A DNA stretch of 5,609 bases from an uncultured Collinsella sp. (lineage in GTDB: Bacteria; Actinomycetota; Coriobacteriia; Coriobacteriales; Coriobacteriaceae): positions 1-5,609 of the forward strand of contig URIJ01000136.1 in assembly GCA_900547835.1 (NCBI GenBank), written 5' to 3'. Position numbers and translations under genes: made by a program. The notes under the pieces are model-generated. The model searched no databases, was not told the origin of the DNA, and saw only the letters and a program-made list of their open reading frames with translations. Positions 1-5,309 of this stretch are shown piece by piece (positions within the stretch are counted from its first letter, which is position 1; every line of letters starts with the position of its first letter).

Positions 1-193
1 CGTACATTTTTGGGCGTATTCAGCATTAGAGCGCGCCGTGCGCCATCCTCAGCGTCCTATTTGGAACGCAGATAGCGCCCGATCGGCATAAAAAGTGCCC
101 CCGATGGCAAATTACGCCATCGGGGGCACTTAAAACAGTCGTTCTGCACCTCATTCAGGGCATGCCAATGCTGAATACTCCCAAAAATGCACG
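1..193. repeat. Long imperfect inverted repeat flanking the lacI terminator
   Basis: Bases 1-27 and 167-193 are reverse complements over 27 positions with two mismatches (at 4 and 15 against their partners 190 and 179). Each arm carries the core TGAATAC followed by CCCAAAAATG, pointing outwards. The arms are separated by 139 bases that hold the terminator hairpin at 93-131. The left arm touches the window edge, so it may extend further. The rest of 1-221 shows no convincing gene; the open frames here are antisense to lacI or lack a ribosome binding site. The arms share a motif with those at 5310-5529, which suggests a dispersed intergenic repeat family. Repeat structure is seen directly; the family assignment is inference. 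Confidence 0.75.
90..131 (-). terminator. Intrinsic terminator of the lacI-family gene
   Basis: A perfect 16-bp stem (93-108 with 116-131) encloses a 7-base loop. Read on the minus strand, it is followed by five T residues (94-90, two of them overlapping the stem base). It lies about 90 bases after the regulator's stop codon. The plus-strand side has only two T, so termination is mainly for minus-strand transcripts. Confidence 0.85.
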
Positions 194-221
194 TCGCAAG
201 AGGGGGTACCTGCTCAATCGG

Positions 222-1301
222 CTAAATACCCGCAAGTTCGCAGTAGCGGTCGACATTGCTGGCAAATACCATCTCGACAGCACCCTTCTGGACGGGCACC
301 GTCGGGGTCCTTCCCCACAGCAGATAATCGCCCAGCGTCTTAGCGCCGCGATACGCCAGGCTCGTCGGGTCCTTATAGACAATATTGGTAAAGATACCGC
401 GGCGCAAGGCCAGAGCACTTTCGGGAAACAGGTCGTTGCCGATCACCATGACCTGACCGGCCTTGCCGGTCGAGACGAGCGCGTCGGCAACCACTTCGGA
501 ACCAACGGCAAAAACGCTACAGATAAGTTCGGGGGCGTCCGGCGCACTCAAGCGCTTTTCGAGCTCATGCTCGAGTTGTTTGACTTGCGCATGGGCACCT
601 GCAAGATCCTCAACCTGCCATGGAATATCGTGTTCGCGCAGGTAATTATGAAAGGCGCGGGCGGTCAGATAGTGTGAATCGGTATAGGGGTCGCCCGCCA
701 ACAGGAGCACGCGGGCATCAGCCCCAGAAGCGTGGACCAGATTTGCCGCCTGCTCCGCCATAAGACTGCCCGCCGCGGAATAGTCCGCCAGACTGGCACC
801 CAGGCGATCGAGGTGCGGGCGGTCGCCGTCTACGAGCTCGATTGTCACGCCCGCCTCGGCAATCTGCCTCAAGAGCTCGGTTGCGCGGTCATCACCCGGA
901 ACATAGGCAAGCAGACCATCAATCTTCTCGCCTACCTGCAGACGCTCATCGATCTGCTCGAGCGCATCGGCGTAGCCACCCACGCCAAATTCAACGCGCT
1001 CAACCGTAATGCCCCGGTCGATGACCTCCTGCTCAAAGCGGTTGCAGCCTTCCCAAAGGTAACGGAAAAAGTACGCCCCCTCGCACGATGCGCGGGGCAG
1101 GCAAAACACCAGGTTGATATCCTTGCGGCGCAGGCTCGAGGCACTCGTATTGCGATGGTAACCCATGGCCTCGGCCTTAGCATTCACCTTGGAGCGCACG
1201 GATTCGCTCACGCCGGCTTTACCCGTCAGGGCCTTGTGCACGGTATTGATGGAAACGCCAAGCTCGGCGGCTATGTCCTTCATGGTTACGCGAGCGCTCA
1301 T
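222..1301 (-). CDS. LacI-family transcriptional regulator, ligand unknown
   Basis: This 359-residue protein has the LacI/GalR layout and usual family length. An N-terminal helix-turn-helix (about residues 5-30, VTMKDIAAELGVSINTVHKA) is followed by a hinge region (about 48-60, NTSASSLRRK) and a periplasmic-binding-protein-like effector domain (about 63-350). The family binds operator DNA as a dimer or tetramer and is released or engaged by a small sugar-like ligand. The segment VIGNDLFPESALALRRGIF and the following YRGAKTLGDYLL are typical of the sugar-binding fold. The start at 1301 is supported by GGAG eight bases upstream. The recognition helix reads INTVHK where E. coli LacI has YQTVSR, so its half-site probably differs from lac. 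A strong terminator follows at 131-90, and a hairpin separates it from the feo genes. No sugar-use gene is visible in the window, so the target is not known; autoregulation through 1343-1354 is possible. Confidence 0.93.
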   Translation of the reverse strand: MSARVTMKDIAAELGVSINTVHKALTGKAGVSESVRSKVNAKAEAMGYHRNTSASSLRRKDINLVFCLPRASCEGAYFFRYLWEGCNRFEQEVIDRGITVERVEFGVGGYADALEQIDERLQVGEKIDGLLAYVPGDDRATELLRQIAEAGVTIELVDGDRPHLDRLGASLADYSAAGSLMAEQAANLVHASGADARVLLLAGDPYTDSHYLTARAFHNYLREHDIPWQVEDLAGAHAQVKQLEHELEKRLSAPDAPELICSVFAVGSEVVADALVSTGKAGQVMVIGNDLFPESALALRRGIFTNIVYKDPTSLAYRGAKTLGDYLLWGRTPTVPVQKGAVEMVFASNVDRYCELAGI

Positions 1302-1342
1302 GGGGATACTCCGTTATAGATAAGTTGCCAATTAACAGTACA

Positions 1343-1354
1343 GGTAACGATACC
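1343..1354. promoter_or_regulatory. Candidate LacI-family operator (CG-centred dyad)
   Basis: The 12-bp dyad GGTAACGATACC has matching GGTA/TACC ends around a central CG, with one inner pair unmatched. A central CG flanked by inverted halves is the hallmark of LacI-family operators. It lies 42-53 bases upstream of the LacI-family start codon, where an autoregulatory site would sit. No clear -35/-10 pair was found; TATAAC close to the start is the best -10-like hexamer. The dyad is seen directly, its function is inferred. Confidence 0.4.
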
Positions 1355-1397
1355 CCAAAATCACTCTTCAACTCGCCGCGCTCGCCCCCAAATGTGC

Positions 1398-1432
1398 AAA
1401 GCGCCCCGCGAACGGATGCTCGCGAGGCGCTT
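1398..1432 (-). terminator. Probable terminator after the Cys-rich gene
   Basis: A 13-position stem (1399-1411 with 1420-1432, one mismatch, GC-rich) surrounds an 8-base loop and starts 14 bases after the stop codon of the small Cys-rich gene. The T-run on the minus strand is only three bases, so this is a weaker terminator than the others in the window, or mainly an RNA-stabilising 3' hairpin. Confidence 0.6.
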
Positions 1433-1445
1433 GGATGCCTAGACC

Positions 1446-1646
1446 TTATTTAATACCGCGGCCCAAGTCTTCGGCGATTTTGTCGACGCCTTTCAGCGCG
1501 GCGCACGTCTTTTTGTTGGAGCAATGCCCCGTGCAAACGCCACCCTGAGCGCAGTCGGCGCAGGTGCCCTTGCGGTAGATACGCACGCACACGGCGACAA
1601 ACGCAATACCGATAACAGCCAGTACAACAATATCGATAGGTGCCAT
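1446..1646 (-). CDS. FeoB-associated Cys-rich membrane protein
   Basis: This 66-residue protein has one N-terminal membrane segment (about residues 4-21), then a basic stretch (RIYRKG, 22-27) that should stay in the cytoplasm, then a cysteine-rich domain with Cys29, Cys32, Cys38, Cys42 and Cys48 and His41 nearby (Cys20 lies in the membrane segment). Size, order and position next to feoB match the FeoB-associated Cys-rich membrane protein family, which is thought to assist ferrous iron uptake, perhaps by passing or binding metal; its exact role is not established. The start at 1646 has an excellent ribosome binding site, AGAGGAGG, six bases upstream. It lies 174 bases beyond feoB, past a strong terminator, so it probably needs its own promoter or readthrough. 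The C-terminal part (about 49-66) is a short amphipathic-looking tail. Confidence 0.88.
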   Translation of the reverse strand: MAPIDIVVLAVIGIAFVAVCVRIYRKGTCADCAQGGVCTGHCSNKKTCAALKGVDKIAEDLGRGIK

Positions 1647-1693
1647 AGCAAGCCTCCTCTAGTTAGCCATCACTTACTTTACCCCATTCTCCA

Positions 1694-1725
1694 CCTACCA
1701 AATAGGGACGTTTTATTTTGGTCGG
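1694..1725. repeat. Imperfect inverted repeat upstream of the Cys-rich gene
   Basis: ACCAAATA (1697-1704) faces TATTTTGGT (1714-1722), an inverted repeat with one extra A/T. Flanking CC and GG extend the symmetry to 1694-1725 with one mismatch. It lies about 50-80 bases upstream of the start of the small Cys-rich gene, between the feoB terminator and that start, and could be an operator or a short dispersed repeat. No good -35/-10 pair accompanies it. Confidence 0.35.
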
Positions 1726-1758
1726 TTTTATCTGCGGAAACGCCATATCTCCCCCACC

Positions 1759-1791
1759 AAAAAGCCCGAGTGTCGCTGGGACACCCGGGCT
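1759..1791 (-). terminator. Intrinsic terminator of feoB
   Basis: A 12-position stem (1763-1774 with 1780-1791, one A-C mismatch) closes a 5-base loop and is followed on the minus strand by TTTTT (1763-1759). It starts about 30 bases after the feoB stop codon. Its strength argues that the downstream Cys-rich gene is only partly co-transcribed with feoB. Confidence 0.88.
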
Positions 1792-1820
1792 CGTGGAAAG
1801 GGGTTAATCCTTATTCGGAC

Positions 1821-4148
1821 TTAAGCGGAAACTGCGGCGGAAGCAGTGTTGGTCTCGTCCTCGTCGGTCCATGCATGCTTGGGCATGGGACGGAAGATCT
1901 GGAAGAGCATCGCAACCAGCAGCACGATGGCCACAATCGTCCAGATACCAAACTGTCCAAGAACAAGCAAGTTGTAGAACTGGTTGATGAACAGGCCGAT
2001 CACCCAAGCGAAGGCGCACTCGTAACCGATGGCGATCGCAGTCCACTTGCCGGAATCCATCTGGTTGCGGATGGTGCCAATGGCGGCAAAGCACGGAGCG
2101 CACAGCAGGTTGAAGGCGCCGAAGGCAACGCAAGCGCCCATGGTGGGGAACATGCCGGCAAACGCGGTCCACAGGCTCGGGTCGGTCTCGCCCGCGTCGG
2201 CGACGGACAGCAGCGAGCCGGCGGTGGCGACGACGTTCTCCTTGGCGACGAGGCCAGAGACAGTCAGTGCGGTGGCCTGCCAGGTGCTAAAGCCGAGCGG
2301 GGCGAAGATCCAAGCGACCAGGTTGCCCAGCATGGCAAGCACGGAGTAGTCCATAAACTCCTCGGGGATGCCGTCCATCGCAGGCAGGAAGCCAAAGGAA
2401 CCGTTATAGCTACCAAAGTTGGACAGGAACCAAACCACGACAGTGGACGCAAAGATGACCGTGCCGGCCTTCTTGATAAAGGCCCAGCAGCGCTCCCACA
2501 CGTGCAGCGCCCAAGAGCGGATCGCCGGGAAGTGGTAGGCAGGAAGCTCCATGACAAACGGGGTCGGGCGGCCGGCGAAGAGCTTGGTCTTCTTGAGCAT
2601 GAGGCCCGAGGCGATGACGGCAAAGACGCCCAGGAAGTAGAAAAGCGGGCTGATCCACGCGGCGGTGGTAGAAGAATCGCCGATGATGGAACCCATGAGC
2701 AGGGCGATGATCGGCAGCTTGGCGCCACAGGGAATAAACGTGGTGGTCATGACCGTCATGCGGCGGTCCTTCTCGTTCTCGATGGTCTTGGTGGCCATGA
2801 CGCCGGGGACGCCGCAGCCCGAGGACACGAGCATGGGGATAAAGGACTTACCGGACAGGCCAAAGCGGCGGAACACGCGGTCCATGATGAAGGCGACGCG
2901 AGCCATATAGCCGCAGTCCTCCAGAAAAGACAGCATCACGAACAGCAGGAACATCTGCGGCACAAAGCCGAAGATGGCGCCCAGGCCGCCAACGATGCCG
3001 TCGCAGACCAGCGAATCGACCAGGCCACCGTCCTCGGTGCCACCCGCCACGAGGGCATCGTGCACCATGGTGGTGATACCCGGGACATAGGGGCCGTACT
3101 GTGCCGGGTCGACCGAGTCGGCGTCGTCACCCGCGGCCTCGACAGCCTCATCGTATGCATCGCGGCCCTGACCGAGCACATACCAGCCATCGGTACCAAA
3201 GAGCTGGTCGTTGGTGAAGTCGGTCACCGTGCCGCCCAAGGTGGAAACGGCGATGTAGTACACGCAGAACATGATGACGACAAAAATCGGCAGGCCCAGG
3301 ATACGGTTGGTAACCACGCGGTCGATCTTCTCGGAGGTGCTCATCTTGGCCGGGGCCTTGGTGAGGCACTCGTCGATGATGTGTGCGATCACGCCGTAGC
3401 GCTCACCGGTGATGATGGACTCGGCATCGTCGTCGCAGTCCTGCTCGCACTGAGCGACCAGCTCCTCCACGCGAGCGGCCTTCTCCTTGGTGAGGTTGAT
3501 GAGCTTGCAGGCGTCCGCATCACGCTCGAACAGCTTGACGGCGTAATAGCGGCGCTTGTTAGCGGGAACGCTCGCAGGCAGATTGTTTTCGATGTGGTCA
3601 AGAACGTCCTCGATGGAGGAGTCGAACTTGTGCTCCGGCACCTGGCCCTTGGAAGCAGCGGACTTCTTGACCTGCTCGAAGAGCTCCTTGATGCCCTTGT
3701 TCTTAAGAGCGGAGATCATCATAACCGGGCAGCCGAGCTTCTTGGAGAGCTTGTCCGTGTCGATCTTGTCGCCGTTCTTCTCGACCAAGTCGGCCATGTT
3801 GAGGGCGACGACTACGGGCAGGCCGGTCTCGATAACCTGAAGCGCCAGGTACAGGTTGCGCTCGAGGTTGGTGGCATCGACAACTTGGACGACAACATCG
3901 GGCTCGCCGCTCATGAGGTAATCGCGCGAGCATTGCTCCTCGGGGCTGTAGGGGGAAAGCGAGTAGATGCCAGGGAGGTCCGTGATGGTAACGTTCTTGT
4001 CGCTTAGGAGCTTGGCTTCCTTTTTCTCAACCGTGACGCCGGGCCAGTTGCCAACGTAGCCGTTGGCGCCGGTGATCAGGTTGAAAAGCGTGGTCTTGCC
4101 GCAGTTGGGGTTACCCGCAAGTGCGACATGGATCTGAGAATCCGCCAT
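1821..4148 (-). CDS. feoB: Ferrous iron transport protein B
   Basis: FeoB, 775 residues, is the inner-membrane permease for Fe(II) uptake. The cytoplasmic G domain carries all expected motifs: G1 GNPNCGKT (12-19), the G2 threonine Thr39 in PGVTVE, G3 DLPG (57-60), G4 NMAD (117-120) and G5 SAL (146-148). A helical GDI-like linker follows (about 165-275). Membrane segments begin near 286. Both gate motifs keep their cysteines: SSGCGVPG with Cys445 and IPCGAKLP with Cys474; a later LLCAPC pair lies in the C-terminal core. The loop after the first membrane segment (about 306-380) is long and carries a strongly acidic stretch (about 329-348). The C-terminus is an Asp/Glu and Ala/Thr tail without cysteines; the Cys-rich function lies in the separate downstream gene. 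The start at 4148 has AAGAAGGA five bases upstream. It follows two feoA genes after a 123-base gap containing a regulatory-looking dyad, and ends at a strong terminator. Confidence 0.98.
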   Translation of the reverse strand: MADSQIHVALAGNPNCGKTTLFNLITGANGYVGNWPGVTVEKKEAKLLSDKNVTITDLPGIYSLSPYSPEEQCSRDYLMSGEPDVVVQVVDATNLERNLYLALQVIETGLPVVVALNMADLVEKNGDKIDTDKLSKKLGCPVMMISALKNKGIKELFEQVKKSAASKGQVPEHKFDSSIEDVLDHIENNLPASVPANKRRYYAVKLFERDADACKLINLTKEKAARVEELVAQCEQDCDDDAESIITGERYGVIAHIIDECLTKAPAKMSTSEKIDRVVTNRILGLPIFVVIMFCVYYIAVSTLGGTVTDFTNDQLFGTDGWYVLGQGRDAYDEAVEAAGDDADSVDPAQYGPYVPGITTMVHDALVAGGTEDGGLVDSLVCDGIVGGLGAIFGFVPQMFLLFVMLSFLEDCGYMARVAFIMDRVFRRFGLSGKSFIPMLVSSGCGVPGVMATKTIENEKDRRMTVMTTTFIPCGAKLPIIALLMGSIIGDSSTTAAWISPLFYFLGVFAVIASGLMLKKTKLFAGRPTPFVMELPAYHFPAIRSWALHVWERCWAFIKKAGTVIFASTVVVWFLSNFGSYNGSFGFLPAMDGIPEEFMDYSVLAMLGNLVAWIFAPLGFSTWQATALTVSGLVAKENVVATAGSLLSVADAGETDPSLWTAFAGMFPTMGACVAFGAFNLLCAPCFAAIGTIRNQMDSGKWTAIAIGYECAFAWVIGLFINQFYNLLVLGQFGIWTIVAIVLLVAMLFQIFRPMPKHAWTDEDETNTASAAVSA

Positions 4149-4168
4149 TCAATCCTTCTTCCTTGTGT

Positions 4169-4194
4169 GCCTGCGCTGCTTTCTCCGCGCAGGC
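4169..4194 (-). other. Hairpin in the feoA-feoB gap
   Basis: GCCTGCGC (4169-4176) and GCGCAGGC (4187-4194) form a perfect 8-bp stem with a 10-base loop, about 20 bases before the feoB start. There is no T-run after it on the minus strand, so it is not a normal terminator. It may protect or process the mRNA or limit readthrough into feoB. Confidence 0.5.
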
Positions 4195-4216
4195 TGGATA
4201 ATGTGCTTCAAAGTTG

Positions 4217-4252
4217 CTGCATTAAGTTAGAAATACCTAACTTTATCTGCAG
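4217..4252. promoter_or_regulatory. Candidate iron-regulator operator before feoB
   Basis: The dyad AAGTTAG-AAATAC-CTAACTT (4224-4243) is perfectly symmetric in its 7-bp halves. An outer pair CTGCA (4217-4221) and TGCAG (4248-4252) extends it. The left half, TTAAGTTAG, matches eight of nine bases of the DtxR/IdeR half-site TTAGGTTAG, but the spacer is about five bases longer than in the classical 19-bp box. Its position between feoA and feoB suggests an internal, metal-controlled promoter. The same AAGTTA half-site recurs in the inverted repeat before the first feoA. The regulator is not in the window; DtxR-type is a guess from the motif. Confidence 0.5.
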
Positions 4253-4271
4253 AAATATACGCCGCGAGCCC

Positions 4272-4493
4272 TTACTGGACCTCGACGACGGCCGCCTCCT
4301 CCTTGCGGATGGAAAGCTCGTAGCCGCGCACGTTGATCTCGACCGGATCACCGAGCGGTGCAACCTTCACGACCTTGAACGAAGTGCCCTTGATGAGCCC
4401 CAGGTCCATAAGGTGGCGGCGAAGCGCACCCTCACCGTGAAGCTTGACGATGGTGGAGCTCTCGCCCACCTTAACGTCACCCAACGTCTTCAT
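4272..4493 (-). CDS. feoA: Ferrous iron transport protein A (second copy)
   Basis: This 73-residue protein is a canonical FeoA, a small cytoplasmic SH3-like-fold partner of FeoB that is needed for full Fe(II) transport. Recognisable parts are the N-terminal LGDVKVGESSTIVKL (4-18), HLMDLGLIKGT (27-37), the loop APLGDPVEINVRGYELS (45-61) and RKEEAAVVEV (63-72) at the end. Length is usual for the family. The start at 4493 is preceded by AGGGGG at about eight bases. The gene lies 39 bases after the first feoA, so the two are co-transcribed, and 123 bases before feoB. It matches the FeoA consensus more closely than its upstream paralogue and is the better candidate for the direct FeoB partner; that assignment is inference. 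Confidence 0.95.
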   Translation of the reverse strand: MKTLGDVKVGESSTIVKLHGEGALRRHLMDLGLIKGTSFKVVKVAPLGDPVEINVRGYELSIRKEEAAVVEVQ

Positions 4494-4532
4494 CCTCTTA
4501 TCCCCCTTTCGGTTTTTATGAAATGCTGCAGA

Positions 4533-4775
4533 CTAACCGACGGTCATGATGTGCATGGCAACCTTGGAATCGATACCAAAGCGTGCGCCCAGCACCGTGA
4601 CGATGATATTGGCACCACTCGAGCTCACCACGTGGATTTCGTTGCCCTCGACAAAGCCGAGGTCCTTGAGGTGGTGTTTCATGTCCTCATTGCCCTTTAC
4701 ACGAGACACGCGCACGGTTTCGCCCGCTTTTACCATCGAAAGCGGCATGGCCGGCATCTGCGGTCCGCAAGACAT
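4533..4775 (-). CDS. feoA: FeoA-domain protein (first copy)
   Basis: An 80-residue FeoA-domain protein, first gene of the presumed feo operon. Core features match FeoA: VKAGETVRVSRVKG (15-28), MKHHLKDLGFVEGNEI (32-47), then a shortened loop SSSGANIIVTVLGARFGID (51-69) in place of the usual APLGDP. It has a 14-residue extension, MSCGPQMPAMPLSM, containing Cys3 and three further Met. The start at 4775 is chosen because TAGGAGC lies just upstream; the internal Met codons have no such site. The sequence differs strongly from the second feoA, so this is an old paralogue rather than a recent duplication. Duplicated feoA upstream of feoB is known in several anaerobes and may give separate functions such as gating or complex assembly, which is inference here. 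Confidence 0.92.
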   Translation of the reverse strand: MSCGPQMPAMPLSMVKAGETVRVSRVKGNEDMKHHLKDLGFVEGNEIHVVSSSGANIIVTVLGARFGIDSKVAMHIMTVG

Positions 4776-4817
4776 GAGTTGCTCCTAACGTCAGTTCGTC
4801 CTCAACATCGACGCGTT

Positions 4818-4871
4818 AAAAGTTAACCACGTCTATGTTCGCTATAGTAAACTAGCACGTGGTTAACTTTT
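4818..4871. promoter_or_regulatory. Feo promoter region with perfect 15-bp inverted repeat
   Basis: AAAAGTTAACCACGT (4818-4832) and its exact reverse complement (4857-4871) flank a 24-base spacer. Each arm holds the palindrome GTTAAC and half of a CACGTG. On the minus strand the spacer contains TTTACTATAGC, with TACTAT or TATAGC as a -10-like hexamer, but no good -35 at normal spacing. The left arm lies about 45 bases upstream of the first feoA start. The arrangement suggests a regulator bound at two sites on either side of the -10 region, with possible looping. The AAGTTA half-site also occurs before feoB. Repeat seen directly; function inferred. Confidence 0.6.
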
Positions 4872-4892
4872 TGGAAAGGGTCCCCATTCAGA

Positions 4893-4918
4893 TTTCGAAA
4901 AAGTTTCCTATACGAAAC
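4893..4918. repeat. Small dyads between the HPr terminator and the feo promoter
   Basis: TTTCGAAA (4893-4900) is an 8-bp palindrome. GTTTC-CTATAC-GAAAC (4903-4918) is a dyad with 5-bp halves and a 6-base spacer, the same spacer length as the feoB-proximal dyad. They could be further upstream regulator sites or chance; evidence is weak. Confidence 0.3.
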
Positions 4919-4954
4919 AAAAAGGCGCGGCAAAGGACCATCCTTTACCGCGCC
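4919..4954 (-). terminator. Intrinsic terminator of the HPr-like gene
   Basis: A 14-position stem (4924-4937 with 4941-4954, one C-A mismatch) has a three-base loop and is followed on the minus strand by TTTTT (4923-4919). It begins 10 bases after the stop codon and separates the HPr-like gene from the feo genes. Confidence 0.9.
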
Positions 4955-4963
4955 CTATCATGC

Positions 4964-5212
4964 TTAGAGCGAGAGATTTCTGATCGATGTGACACAGGAG
5001 GCCTCATCCACGCCCGAAACGCGGAACACGATGTCCTCGCCACATTCGCCACAGAGTGCCATGAGCCCTATAACGTCGCGGCCATCGACATGACGATTGC
5101 CAATCGAAACCGACACGTCACTACGATGCTTGGCGATAATGTCATAAAGCAGCGCAACCGGGCGGGCATGCAATCCCAACGGATCTTTAATCGTCTTCGT
5201 AAATTCGACCAT
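4964..5212 (-). CDS. HPr-family phosphocarrier with Asp at position 46
   Basis: This 82-residue protein has the size and fold signature of HPr, the cytoplasmic carrier that passes phosphate from enzyme I to sugar-specific EIIA in the phosphotransferase system. DPLGLHARP (10-18) places the active histidine exactly at His15 with Arg17. At position 46, where the HPr-kinase serine lies in Firmicutes (KSIMG), it has Asp (RDVIG, 45-49). The following loop is LCGECGEDI (53-61) instead of LGIPKGAEI, giving a Cys54-Cys57 CxxC pair; Cys73 is a third cysteine. The start at 5212 is preferred because GGAGGGG lies just upstream; an in-frame GTG at 5257 would add 15 residues that match no HPr and has no ribosome site. 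The gene stands alone with its own terminator; no ptsI is visible. It could be a working ptsH or a regulatory paralogue. A natural Asp46 would resemble the phosphoserine form, which is known to slow phosphotransfer from enzyme I. Confidence 0.9.
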   Translation of the reverse strand: MVEFTKTIKDPLGLHARPVALLYDIIAKHRSDVSVSIGNRHVDGRDVIGLMALCGECGEDIVFRVSGVDEASCVTSIRNLSL

Positions 5213-5309
5213 GTCCCCTCCCACGACATCGCACATTCGGCCGGCAAACCCAGCCACGTGGTAGCTATTGTAGCGTTAGATGCTTGTCGAGAGCTCCTCT
5301 GAGCACCTC
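5213..5309 (-). promoter_or_regulatory. Leader and possible promoter of the HPr-like gene
   Basis: No gene is seen here. On the minus strand TACAAT (5272-5267) is a good -10-like hexamer about 55 bases before the start codon. The nearest -35-like hexamer, TCGACA (5290-5285), is only 12 bases away, too close for a standard promoter, so the call is tentative. Confidence 0.25.

Noticed and set aside
162..1319. Plus-strand open frames (162-677 and 732-1319) opposite the LacI-family gene
   Set aside because: Both mirror the regulator's codons on the other strand, lack a convincing ribosome site and match no family.
1524..4007. An 827-codon plus-strand open frame opposite feoB and the Cys-rich gene
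   Set aside because: It is antisense to a clear FeoB with all motifs. Its translation is a low-complexity mix rich in Gly, His, Asp and Arg, as expected from GC-biased third positions, and it has no recognisable domain.
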